A stretch of 64,000 nt of DNA, taken from contig NZ_JBGCCT010000001.1 in NCBI RefSeq assembly GCF_041260665.1, forward strand, positions 62,001 through 126,000, given 5' to 3'. Origin of the DNA: Catenulispora sp. GP43. Lineage in GTDB: Bacteria > Actinomycetota > Actinomycetes > Streptomycetales > Catenulisporaceae. The position numbers and the translations under genes were made by a program. Shown in pieces: positions 17,610 to 25,603 of the stretch; position 1 is the first letter of the stretch; each line of letters opens with the position of its first letter. The notes beneath the pieces are model-generated. The model was not told the origin of the DNA. It ran no database searches and was given only the letters and a program-made list of their open reading frames with translations.

Positions 17610-17642
17610 GAACGCCCCTCCCGCGCCCGGGCAGGGGCGTTC
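17610..17642 (+). terminator. Second hairpin between korB and the transporter gene
   Basis: A perfect 10-bp stem (GAACGCCCCT / AGGGGCGTTC) with a 13-nt GC loop. It may be a second terminator for korAB or part of the leader of the transporter gene. No c-di-AMP (ydaO-type) riboswitch consensus was recognised around it. Confidence 0.5.
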
Positions 17643-17774
17643 GCGCTGGTGCAAACGAAATGCAAACGCCCTCAAGTTGGATGATCCGATCTCGGAGGTG
17701 ATAGGACAGACCTTCGGCATGGGCATAGGGACCATGTTGGACCTTTGGATCCCGCCGAAATGAGGCAGCACGCG

Positions 17775-20213
17775 ATGAGCAGTACCAGCACGGCCGAGCC
17801 CAAGAAGGCTCGTTCGGGGGCGGTGACGGTACCGGTCGCCACGCCCGGGGCCCTGGCCCCGGACGTCAACCTCCCGGAGAGCCTGGGCTACCGGGTCAAG
17901 AAGCGGCTGCTGGGCACCCCGCTGGTCAACGACCAGCTGCACGGCGAGAAGCTGTCGAACCCGGTGGCGCTCGGGGTGCTGGCGCCGGACTGCGTGTCCT
18001 CCTCGGCGTACGGCACCGAGCAGATGCTGACCCAGCTCGTGCCCTACTTCGGCACCGTGGGCTTCATCCTGGTCATGCCGGTCACCGGGGTGATCCTGGG
18101 CCTGCTGCTCCTGCTGACGCTGTGCTACCGGGACGTGGTCCGGCACTACACCAAGGCCGGCGGGGCCTACGTGGTGGCCCGGGAGAACTTCGGGCAGAAG
18201 GTCGCCCAGATCGCCGCGGTCGCCCTGCTCATCGACTACATCGTGACGGTGGCGGTGCAGATCGCGGCCGGCACGGACGCCATCGCGTCCTGGATGACCT
18301 TCACCTTCCACGTCAACATCGACAGCTGGAAGATCTACGTCTCGGTCTTCGTGATCATCCTGCTGTGCTTCGGCAACCTGCGCGGCATCCGCGAGGCCGG
18401 CCGCTCGTTCGCGGTGCCGGCGTACTTCTACATCGCGGCGGCCGGCGTCACCGTCCTGGTGGGCCTGGTCCGGCTGGCCACCACCGGGCTGCCGCAGGCG
18501 CCCAGCCTGCACGACCAGGCCGGCGGCGCGCTGCCGCTGGGCAGCTACACCGGGACCCTGCTCCAGGTCACCGCGGTCCTGTGGATCCTGAAGGGCTTCG
18601 CGAACGGCGGCTCCTCGCTGACCGGCCTGGAGGCCATCTCCAACGGCGTGTCGGTGTTCAAGAAGCCGGCCGGCCGCAACGCCGCCAAGACGATGATCTG
18701 GATGTCCACCGCGCTGGGCTCGCTGGTGCTGGGCATCTCGATCCTGGCCTGGCAGCTGAAGACCAACCCGTACAGCAGCGGCAACCCGACGGTGCTGGCC
18801 CAGATCACCAAGATCACCTGGGGCGGCCACGGCTTCGGGTTCGTGATGCTGACCCTGGTGCAGCTGGCCACCGCGCTGATCCTGTACACCGGCGGCAACA
18901 CCTCGTTCAACGGCTTCCCGTTCCTGACCTCGTTCGTCGCCGAGGACAACTTCCTGCCCCGGCAGTTCCTCGTGCGCGGACACCGCCTGGCGTTCTCCAA
19001 CGGCATCGTGGTGCTCACGATCCTGTCGCTGGCCCTGCTCATCGGCACCGGCGGCAACCTGACCTCGCTGGTCGCGCTGTACGCGATCGGGGTGTTCACC
19101 GGCTTCGTGATGGCCTCGGCGGGTCTGTTCAAGTACCACTGGACCCGCAACGAGCCGCACCGCTGGTGGAAGCTGTTCGTGGCCGGCTCGGCCTGCGTGA
19201 TGTCGTTCGCGGTCGTGGTGATCTTCGCGACGGTGAAGTTCACCGAGGGCGCGTGGATGGTCGTGATCGTCTTCCCGCCGGCCGTCTTCGGCCTGATCCA
19301 GCTGAACAAGCGCTACCGCCGCGAGGCCGAGGCGCTGGCCAAGGCGCCGGCCTCGGCGGAGCTGCCGACCCGCACCCAGACCTCGGTCATGGTCCTGGTC
19401 GACTCGGTGGACCTGGCGGTCATCAAGACGCTGCGCTACGCCCGCTCCCTGCGCCCGACCGAGGTCCGCGCCGTCCACCTGATGGTCGACAACCTGTACG
19501 CCGAGCAGCTGCGCAACCAGTGGGACGCCTCCCAGGCCGCGGACATCCCGCTGGAGGTCATCGAGGTGCCCGACCGCCGCATCCGCCGCGCGGCGATGGA
19601 GCTGGCCGCCCGCGAGACCGCGGAGGGCTACGAGGTGACAGTCCTGCTCCCGCGCCGCACGTACTCCCCGATCGTCGGCCGCCTCCTGCACGACCGCACC
19701 GCCGACCGCCTGGCCGAGGTCCTGTCGACGCTGCCGCACGTGGTGGCCACCATCGTGCCCTTCGACGTGGTCGAGGCGATCGAGGAGCTGGAGCAGGCCG
19801 AGAAGGGCCACAAGCCCAAGGCCAGGGAGGGCGACGCCGCGGCCGGCAAGCCCCGCTCCACCAAGAAGATGCTCCTGGACGCCGAATGCACGGACATCCC
19901 CGACCCCGGCCACGGCGTCCCGGTCCCGGTCAGCCCGATCTCCTCGGTCCAGTGGCGCCAGCGCGCCGCGGTCGAGGGCCGCATCCGCTCGGTCGCGGTG
20001 TCCCCGGTGAAGGGCTCCCCGGCCCTGGAAGCCGAGCTCTACGACGCCTCCGGCGGCATCACGCTGGTGTTCTACGGCCGGCGCTCGATCCCGGGCATCG
20101 AGCCGGGCGCGATCATGCGCGTGGAGGGCATGGTCGGCGAGATGGAGGGGCACCTGGCGATGGCGAACCCGACGTACAAGCTGCTGCCGCGCGAGCACGG
20201 GGACGACGAGTAG
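17775..20213 (+). CDS. KimA-like APC-superfamily potassium transporter fused to a C-terminal OB-fold
   Basis: An 812-residue protein. Residues ~30-500 form a 12-helix APC permease closely resembling Bacillus KimA (YdaO): SSSAYGTEQML, GGAYVVARENFG, LTGLEAISNGVSVFKKPAGRNAAKTM and RGHRLAFSNGIVVL are shared landmarks. A cytoplasmic UspA-like domain follows (~525-690, TSVMVLVDSVDLAVIKTLRYARSL), as in KimA. The last ~80 residues (WRQRAAVEGRIRSVAV to GHLAMANPTYKLL) look like an OB-fold nucleic-acid-binding-type domain, normally, to my recollection, a separate small protein near such genes in streptomycetes. The ATG at 17775 is chosen for the GAGG 9 nt upstream; in-frame ATGs at 17745 and 17760 are less supported. 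High-affinity K+ uptake is likely; direct c-di-AMP control is possible by analogy only. Confidence 0.82.
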   Translation: MSSTSTAEPKKARSGAVTVPVATPGALAPDVNLPESLGYRVKKRLLGTPLVNDQLHGEKLSNPVALGVLAPDCVSSSAYGTEQMLTQLVPYFGTVGFILVMPVTGVILGLLLLLTLCYRDVVRHYTKAGGAYVVARENFGQKVAQIAAVALLIDYIVTVAVQIAAGTDAIASWMTFTFHVNIDSWKIYVSVFVIILLCFGNLRGIREAGRSFAVPAYFYIAAAGVTVLVGLVRLATTGLPQAPSLHDQAGGALPLGSYTGTLLQVTAVLWILKGFANGGSSLTGLEAISNGVSVFKKPAGRNAAKTMIWMSTALGSLVLGISILAWQLKTNPYSSGNPTVLAQITKITWGGHGFGFVMLTLVQLATALILYTGGNTSFNGFPFLTSFVAEDNFLPRQFLVRGHRLAFSNGIVVLTILSLALLIGTGGNLTSLVALYAIGVFTGFVMASAGLFKYHWTRNEPHRWWKLFVAGSACVMSFAVVVIFATVKFTEGAWMVVIVFPPAVFGLIQLNKRYRREAEALAKAPASAELPTRTQTSVMVLVDSVDLAVIKTLRYARSLRPTEVRAVHLMVDNLYAEQLRNQWDASQAADIPLEVIEVPDRRIRRAAMELAARETAEGYEVTVLLPRRTYSPIVGRLLHDRTADRLAEVLSTLPHVVATIVPFDVVEAIEELEQAEKGHKPKAREGDAAAGKPRSTKKMLLDAECTDIPDPGHGVPVPVSPISSVQWRQRAAVEGRIRSVAVSPVKGSPALEAELYDASGGITLVFYGRRSIPGIEPGAIMRVEGMVGEMEGHLAMANPTYKLLPREHGDDE

Positions 20214-20231
20214 CGCCCGGTCGGCCGGGCG
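20214..20231 (+). terminator. Compact GC hairpin after the KimA-like gene
   Basis: CGCCCGG and CCGGGCG form a 7-bp stem around TCGG, immediately after the stop codon. Confidence 0.6.
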
Positions 20232-20288
20232 GTGCGCCTGTAACAGTCCAACCCGCGATCCACCTGTGACAGAACCAGCTCACCGCCC

Positions 20289-20294
20289 TATCCT
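20289..20294 (+). promoter_or_regulatory. Candidate -10 for a leaderless rarD mRNA
   Basis: TATCCT stands exactly 7 nt before the ATG at 20302, so transcription would begin at or next to the start codon. No Shine-Dalgarno sequence fits this ATG. Confidence 0.4.
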
Positions 20295-20301
20295 GTCCCT
20301 C

Positions 20302-21327
20302 ATGGGAGAGAGCGGGAGCGCCGCTGAGCGGCGGCTCGGGGTGGGGTTCGGGGTCGCGGCGTACGGAGCCTGGGGGCTCTTCCCGCTCTACTGGCCGCTG
20401 CTGGAGCCCGCGGGCGCCGGGGAGATCCTCGCGCACCGGATGGCGTGGTCGCTGCTGGCCGTGCTGGTGCTGCTGGCTGTGCGGCGGGTGCCGGGCGGCG
20501 GGGCGCGGTGGGGGTGGGTGCGCGAGTTGCTGCGGACGCCCCGCAAGGTCGCGCTGCTCGCCGCGGCCGCGGCCGCCATCTCCGTCAACTGGTTCGTGTA
20601 CATCTGGTCCGTCAACCACGGGCACACCGTCGACACCGCGTTCGGATACTTCATCAATCCGCTGGTGACCGTGCTGTTCGGGGTCTTCCTGCTGCGGGAG
20701 CGGCTGCGGCGGCTGCAGTGGGCCGCGGTGGGGGTCGGAGCGGTGGCCGTGCTGGTGCTGGCCGTCGGGTACGGCAAGGCGCCGTGGATCGCGCTGGTGC
20801 TGGCCGGGAGCTTCGGGACGTACGGGCTGCTGAAGAAGCTCGCGGCGGTGCCGGCGGCCGAGGCGATGGCGGTGGAGTCCACGCTGCAGTTCCTGCCCGC
20901 CGTCGGGTACCTGGCGTGGCTCGGGACGCACGGGACGCTCGACTTCGCGCACCACGGGGCCGGGAACACCGCGCTGCTGGTGCTCGCCGGGCCGGTGACG
21001 GTGGTGCCGCTGATCTGCTTCGGGGCCGCGGCCAACCGGCTCCCGCTGTCGGTGGTCGGGCTGCTGCAGTTCCTGGCGCCGATCCTGCAGTTCCTGTGCG
21101 GGGTGCTGGTGCAGCACGAGTCGGTGCCGCCGGCGCGGCTGGCCGGGTTCCTGATCGTCTGGCTCGCGCTGGTGCTGCTGACGGTCGACGCGCTGCGCGG
21201 GGCCCGCAGGCGGCCTGCTGCTGCTGTTCCTGCTGCCGTTCCGGCTCCTGCTCAGTCCACCTCGACGTCCGAGACCGCGCCCAGCATGCTCGACAGCACC
21301 TTGACGCAGGCGTCCACGTCGGCCTGA
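20302..21327 (+). CDS. rarD: RarD-type EamA/DMT-superfamily permease
   Basis: A 341-residue membrane protein with about ten helices in two EamA halves. RarD family marks are GVAAYGAWGLFPLYWPLL near the start, EILAHRMAWSLL, ISVNWFVYIWSVNHGHTVDTAFGYFINPLVTVLFGV, and GLLQFLAPILQFL. RarD proteins are drug/metabolite exporters annotated for chloramphenicol sensitivity, but true substrates are mostly unknown. The ATG at 20302 is preferred over a GTG at 20266 because the protein then begins just before the first helix. The C-terminal ~25 residues are Ser/Thr/Ala-rich and are encoded opposite the end of the MarR gene: the two genes overlap tail to tail by 76 bp. Confidence 0.88.
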   Translation: MGESGSAAERRLGVGFGVAAYGAWGLFPLYWPLLEPAGAGEILAHRMAWSLLAVLVLLAVRRVPGGGARWGWVRELLRTPRKVALLAAAAAAISVNWFVYIWSVNHGHTVDTAFGYFINPLVTVLFGVFLLRERLRRLQWAAVGVGAVAVLVLAVGYGKAPWIALVLAGSFGTYGLLKKLAAVPAAEAMAVESTLQFLPAVGYLAWLGTHGTLDFAHHGAGNTALLVLAGPVTVVPLICFGAAANRLPLSVVGLLQFLAPILQFLCGVLVQHESVPPARLAGFLIVWLALVLLTVDALRGARRRPAAAVPAAVPAPAQSTSTSETAPSMLDSTLTQASTSA

Positions 21328-21716
21328 GTCAGCCCGCCGCCGACCTGGCCGAGCAGCCCGTGCTCGCGCGCGGTCACCAGCTCGATCGCCGCGCGGCCGG
21401 CCTCGGTGAGCCGGATCAGCCAGGACCGGCGGTGCGCCGGGTTCGGGACCGCCTCGACCAGCCCGCGCTCCGCGGCGTCGTTCACCATGCGCTGCACGAA
21501 CTGCCGGCTCAGGGCCTGCGCGCGGCCCATCTGCGGCACCGTCATCGGCCCGTTGAGGCGCAGCATGTCCAGCACCGCGCGCACGCCGACGCCGACGCCC
21601 TCCATCTCGTCGAGCTCCACCTTGCGTAGCACCCGCCGGTACAGCGGCCCGACCAGGAGGTAGACCTCGGCCAGCCGCACGGCGAGCTCCTCCGGGGGAA
21701 GCGGTTCATCCGTCAC
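21252..21716 (-). CDS. MarR-family transcriptional regulator
   Basis: A 154-residue winged-helix dimer. The DNA-binding part reads GPMTVPQMGRAQALSRQFVQRMVNDAAERGLVEAVPNPAHRRSWLIRLTEAGRAA, a standard MarR recognition helix and wing. Helices on both sides would form the dimer interface. It begins with GTG at 21716 and is divergent from an alpha/beta hydrolase gene, with symmetrical operator-like sequences in the 57-bp gap, so it most likely represses itself and the hydrolase and responds to a small ligand related to the hydrolase substrate (inference). Its 3' end overlaps rarD on the other strand by 76 bp. Confidence 0.9.
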   Translation of the reverse strand: MTDEPLPPEELAVRLAEVYLLVGPLYRRVLRKVELDEMEGVGVGVRAVLDMLRLNGPMTVPQMGRAQALSRQFVQRMVNDAAERGLVEAVPNPAHRRSWLIRLTEAGRAAIELVTAREHGLLGQVGGGLTQADVDACVKVLSSMLGAVSDVEVD

Positions 21717-21724
21717 CCCCGCAG

Positions 21725-21775
21725 TATGACACCTTGGTTGCCAACTCGCCGCGAGAATGGCACCTTAGGTGTCAT
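21725..21775. promoter_or_regulatory. Probable MarR operator between divergent genes
   Basis: The gap carries CACCTTAGGTG, an almost perfect palindrome (21761-21771), and a related ACACCTTGG on the left side. The outer arms ATGACACCT and AGGTGTCAT are also inverted repeats of each other. TTGGTTGCCAA (21735-21744 area) adds a third short palindrome. The arrangement suggests two dimers covering both promoters. Confidence 0.6.
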
Positions 21776-22583
21776 GAACGAGATCCAGTACGCGACCCTC
21801 CCCGACGGCGGCCGGCTGGCCTACGCGGACCGGGGCACCGGCCCCCTCCTCGTCCTGCTCCACGGCGGCTTCCTCGACCACCGCATGTGGACCCCGCAGC
21901 TGAAGACCCTTTCGACGGACCACCGCGTCGTCGCCCCGGACGCCCGCGGCCACGGCGACAGCTCCGTGGCCACCGCCCCGTTCCGGCACACCGACGACGT
22001 CGCGGCCCTGATCCGCCACCTGGACGCCGGTCCCGCGGTCCTGGTCGGCGTCTCGATGGGCGCCGCGACCGCCACCGACACCGCACTGGAGCACCCCGAC
22101 CTGGTCCGCGCCCTGGTGGTCAGCGGCGCGGGCACCAGCGAGCCAGAATTCGTGGACGACTGGACCGGCCAGACCCTGGCGCAGGTCTGGCCGCCGTTGT
22201 TCGCCGGCGACGTCCCGGGCGCTTTGAAGATCTGGAACAAGTTCACTGCCGGCCCGCACCGCGAGCTGTCCGACCTGGACCCCGCGATCCCCGCGCTGAT
22301 CGACGAGATGACGACCAAGACCTGGGCGAAGCACACCGACGCCAAGGACTGGTCCAGCCACGCCGAGGACACCTGGGCCCGGGCCGCGCGGCTGACCGTC
22401 CCGGTCATGGCGGTGATCGGGGGCGCCGACTCCGACGACCACCGGCACAACGCCGAGCGGCTCGCCGACAGCGTGGCCGACGCCCGGAAGATCACGATCG
22501 CCGACACCGCGCACTACCCGAACCTGGAGGACCCCGAAGCGTTCGACGCGGCGGTCATCGGGTTCGTCGACGCTTTGGTCTGA
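21774..22583 (+). CDS. Alpha/beta-hydrolase fold protein
   Basis: A 269-residue single-domain hydrolase. The oxyanion segment LLHGGFLDHRMW, strand-5 nucleophile elbow VGVSMGAAT (Ser in G-x-S-x-G), an acidic residue in the GGADSDDHRHNAE region, and the C-terminal His in ADTAHYPNLEDPEAF form the expected catalytic framework. The family includes esterases, epoxide hydrolases and haloperoxidase-like enzymes. The substrate is unknown. The ATG at 21774 is preceded by operator sequence rather than a ribosome site, so the message may have a very short or absent leader. It is probably controlled by the adjacent MarR protein. Confidence 0.88.
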   Translation: MNEIQYATLPDGGRLAYADRGTGPLLVLLHGGFLDHRMWTPQLKTLSTDHRVVAPDARGHGDSSVATAPFRHTDDVAALIRHLDAGPAVLVGVSMGAATATDTALEHPDLVRALVVSGAGTSEPEFVDDWTGQTLAQVWPPLFAGDVPGALKIWNKFTAGPHRELSDLDPAIPALIDEMTTKTWAKHTDAKDWSSHAEDTWARAARLTVPVMAVIGGADSDDHRHNAERLADSVADARKITIADTAHYPNLEDPEAFDAAVIGFVDALV

Positions 22584-22616
22584 AGATCTGAAAGCGCGAA
22601 GACCAGGCACGAAGAC

Positions 22617-22653
22617 AAAGCGCGCCGACGACCTGAGGTCGTCGGCGCGCTTT
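22617..22653. terminator. Bidirectional terminator between hydrolase and polyprenyl synthase
   Basis: AAAGCGCGCCGACGACC and its complement form a perfect 17-bp stem around a tiny loop, with A/T runs on both flanks, so it can end both convergent transcripts. Confidence 0.85.
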
Positions 22654-22669
22654 CGTCAAGATCCCGACG

Positions 22670-23788
22670 TCACGTCGTCCGGGAGATCACCACGTCGCAC
22701 AGCGCCTTCATCGCTTCCTTGGCCGGCATCTCCGGCAGCGGCTCCAGCACCGCCTTCGCCTTCTCCGCGTAGCCGCGCACCACGTCCCGCGCCTGCTCCA
22801 TGCTCGGGTGCGCGCGCAGCAGCGCCAGCGCCTCGTCGAAGGACGCGTCGTCGGCGGACAGGTCGGTGCGCAGGAGTTCCTGCAGGCGCGCGGTCTCGCG
22901 GTCGGCCGAGCCGTCCATCGCCAGCGCGATCAGCATCGGCAGGGTGTGCACGCCCTCGCGCAGGTCCGTGCCCGGCGTCTTGCCGGACTGCTCGGACTCC
23001 GAGGCGATGTCCAGCAGGTCGTCGGAGAGCTGGAAGGCCACCCCGAACCGTTCGCCGAACTCCGCCAGTATCTGTTCCTGCTCGGCGGTGCAGCCGGCGA
23101 AGATCGCGCCGAAGCGGGCGGCGGTGGCGATCAGCGAGCCGGTCTTGCCGGCCAGGACCTCCAGGTGGTGGTCCACCGGGTTCTGGCCGTTCTTCGGGCC
23201 CACCGACTCCGAGATCTGGCCGCTCACCAGGCGCTCGAAGGTCTCGGCCTGGATCCGCACGGCGTCCGGGCCCAGCTCGGACAGCAGCGAGGAGGCGCGG
23301 GCGAACAGGAAGTCGCCGGACAGGATGGCCAGCGAGTTGTCCCAGCGCTGGTTCGCCGAGGCCACGCCGCGGCGCAGCGCCGCCTCGTCCATGACGTCGT
23401 CGTGGTAGAGCGTGGCGAGGTGCGTCAGCTCCACCACCACCGCGGACTCCACGACGCCGGCCAGGGCCGGGTCGCCGAACTGCGCGGCCAGCAGCACCAG
23501 CAGCGGCCGGGTGCGCTTGCCGCCGGCCTGGGCCAGGTGCGAGGTGATCTCGCTGATGTAGGCGTGGTCGCTGCGGGTGTAGTTCAGCAGCACCTCCTCC
23601 ACCCGCAGCAGGCCGTCCTTCAGGGCCACGGACAGGGCCTCGTCCTGCTGCATGGCGATCGCGAACGGACCCCAGCCCTGCGACGTCTGTAGAAGCGGCG
23701 GGGTCAGCGTGCCGGGAGTACTCACTGCGGCGGCCTTCCAGGTCGGGGCGGTGGCGGGCGGTCGGTCGGGGTCGCGCTCATTCGTCAC
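22670..23788 (-). CDS. Polyprenyl diphosphate synthase
   Basis: A 372-residue trans-prenyltransferase. Landmarks are GGKRTRPLLVLLAAQ, the first Asp-rich motif in LYHDDVMDEA, GDFLFARA, and the second Asp-rich motif QLSDDLLDIAS. It elongates farnesyl or geranyl diphosphate with isopentenyl diphosphate to a long-chain product. Its position beside nuoA-N suggests it makes the menaquinone side chain, which is inference. The annotated start is a GTG at 23788. A GTG at 23725 has a better GGAAGG site 8 nt upstream, and the N-terminal 21 residues are poorly conserved, so a 351-residue protein is plausible. It has its own transcript, since a terminator separates it from nuoN. Confidence 0.9.
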   Translation of the reverse strand: MTNERDPDRPPATAPTWKAAAVSTPGTLTPPLLQTSQGWGPFAIAMQQDEALSVALKDGLLRVEEVLLNYTRSDHAYISEITSHLAQAGGKRTRPLLVLLAAQFGDPALAGVVESAVVVELTHLATLYHDDVMDEAALRRGVASANQRWDNSLAILSGDFLFARASSLLSELGPDAVRIQAETFERLVSGQISESVGPKNGQNPVDHHLEVLAGKTGSLIATAARFGAIFAGCTAEQEQILAEFGERFGVAFQLSDDLLDIASESEQSGKTPGTDLREGVHTLPMLIALAMDGSADRETARLQELLRTDLSADDASFDEALALLRAHPSMEQARDVVRGYAEKAKAVLEPLPEMPAKEAMKALCDVVISRTT

Positions 23789-23873
23789 AGGTGCTTCACA
23801 TGTTCGCTCCTAGGTTATCCGGCAGCACTTTCAAGGAAGAGGCGCCCCGGCCGGTCAACGTTCCAGCGGGCAG

Positions 23874-23907
23874 AAAAGAGCCCCGGACCACCGAGGCGGT
23901 CCGGGGC
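23874..23907 (-). terminator. Terminator of the nuo operon
   Basis: GCCCCGGACC and GGTCCGGGGC form a perfect 10-bp stem with an 8-nt loop (23880-23907). Read on the minus strand it is followed by TCTTTTCTG, a classic rho-independent layout. Confidence 0.8.
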
Positions 23908-23926
23908 GTAGCGCTGCGTGGCGGAG

Positions 23927-25603
23927 CTATTGGACGAAGTACGCCGCCTTGTCCGCGAGGTCCAGCGCCATCTGCGGGATGACACCGAGGGCGATCGTGA
24001 GCACCACCGTGACGGTGAGCGCGATCGTGGTCATCGGCGAGGGCACCACCACGACCGGCCCGGAGACCTCGTCCCGGAGCGGCTCGCTGAAGTACATCAG
24101 CACGATGACCCGGACGTAGAAGAACGCCGCCGCGGCCGAGGCGATCACACCGACGATCACCAGCGGCCAGGCGCCGCCGTCGATCGCCGCCGTGAACAGC
24201 GCGAACTTCCCGGTGAAGCCGGAGGTCAGCGGGATGCCCGCGAAGGCCAGCAGGAACACCGTGAAACAGGCCGCCAGCAACGGCGAGCGGCGCCCCAGGC
24301 CCGCCCAGGACGACAGGTCGGTGGCCTCGCCGCCGACCGTCACCGAGCCGTCCTCGCCGCCGTCCCCGGACTCCGAGCCGCCGCGCACCGACTCGCGCAC
24401 CAGCGTCACCACGGCGAACGCGCCGATCGTGGCGAACCCGTACGCCGCCAGGTAGAACAGCGTCGCGCTGACGCCCTTGGTCGTCGTGGAGATCACGCCG
24501 AGCAGGATGTACCCGGCGTTGAGGATCGCCGAGTACGCCAGCATCCGCTTGATGTCGCGCTGCGTGATCGCCAGCACCGCGCCGGCCAGCATGGTCAGGA
24601 CCGCCACGCCCCACAGCACCGGGCGCCAGTCCCAGCGCAGGCCGGGCAGCGCCACGTAGACGATGCGCAGCAGGGCTCCGAACGCGGCCACCTTGGTGGC
24701 GGCGGCCATGAACCCGGTGATCGGGGTCGGCGCGCCCTGGTACACGTCCGGGGTCCAGGAGTGGAACGGCACCGCGCCGATCTTGAACAGCAGTCCGACC
24801 GCCAGCAGCGCGATCCCCACCAGCACCAGCACGTCCGAGTGCGGGGCCGAGGAGATCGCGGTCGCGATGTCCGACAGCCGCACCGAGCCGGCGTAGCCGT
24901 ACAGCATCGCGATGCCGTACAGGAAGAACGCCGAGGAGAACGCCCCGAGCAGGAAGTACTTCATCGCCGCCTCCTGCGACAGCAGGCGGCGCCGGCGCGC
25001 CAGCCCGCACAGCAGGTACAGCGGCAGCGACAGCACCTCCAGCGCCACGAAGGAGGTCAGCAGGTCGTTCGCGGCCGGGAACAGCAGCATGCCGCCGACC
25101 GAGAACAGCATCAGCGGGAAGACCTCGGTGGTCCGCAGGCCCGCGGTGTCCGCGGCCCGCTCGCTGCCGGAGCCCGGCGTGGTGGCGCCCTGCGCGGTGA
25201 ACGCGTCCAGGTCGACCACCGCGGTGCCGCGTTCGGCCACCAGCAGCAGCGCCAGCAGGGCCAGCGCCAGGATGGTGCCCTGCAGGAACAGCGTCACGCC
25301 GTCCACCGACACCGCGTCCGCGGCGGTGGTCTGGGCCATGCCGTGGTTGGCGATCACGAAGCCCAGGGCCACCAGGACCCCGGCCAGCGACACCGCGACC
25401 TGGGCCCAGTAGCGCCGCGTGCGCGGCAGGAAGGCCTCGATGAGGATGCCGACCGTGGCGGCGCCGAACACCACCAGCATCGGCATCAGCGCCCGGTACT
25501 CCACCTGCGGCGCCGTGAAGGTGTTCGCCGCCGTGGAGGTCAGGCCGCCGGGTGTGGACGGAGCGCCCGGCGCGGCGGCGAGGAGAGTCGTCAGAGCGCT
25601 CAC
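23927..25603 (-). CDS. nuoN: NADH-quinone oxidoreductase subunit N
   Basis: A 558-residue antiporter-like proton-pumping subunit with about 14 membrane helices. Landmarks are FPLMLFSVGGMLLFPAANDLLTSFVALEVLSLPLYLLCGL and KIGAVPFHSWTPDVYQGAPTPITGFMAAATKVAAFGALLRI, with the helix Lys residues expected for the pump. It is the last gene of the operon, overlapping nuoM by 4 bp. A loop near the middle carries an acidic Gly/Ser insert (SVRGGSESGDGGEDGS). Confidence 0.96.
   Translation of the reverse strand: MSALTTLLAAAPGAPSTPGGLTSTAANTFTAPQVEYRALMPMLVVFGAATVGILIEAFLPRTRRYWAQVAVSLAGVLVALGFVIANHGMAQTTAADAVSVDGVTLFLQGTILALALLALLLVAERGTAVVDLDAFTAQGATTPGSGSERAADTAGLRTTEVFPLMLFSVGGMLLFPAANDLLTSFVALEVLSLPLYLLCGLARRRRLLSQEAAMKYFLLGAFSSAFFLYGIAMLYGYAGSVRLSDIATAISSAPHSDVLVLVGIALLAVGLLFKIGAVPFHSWTPDVYQGAPTPITGFMAAATKVAAFGALLRIVYVALPGLRWDWRPVLWGVAVLTMLAGAVLAITQRDIKRMLAYSAILNAGYILLGVISTTTKGVSATLFYLAAYGFATIGAFAVVTLVRESVRGGSESGDGGEDGSVTVGGEATDLSSWAGLGRRSPLLAACFTVFLLAFAGIPLTSGFTGKFALFTAAIDGGAWPLVIVGVIASAAAAFFYVRVIVLMYFSEPLRDEVSGPVVVVPSPMTTIALTVTVVLTIALGVIPQMALDLADKAAYFVQ

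Noticed and set aside
17495-17774. c-di-AMP (ydaO) riboswitch upstream of the KimA-like gene
   Set aside because: Expected because Bacillus kimA has one, but the conserved core motifs could not be found; only terminator-like hairpins are visible. A covariance-model search would settle it.
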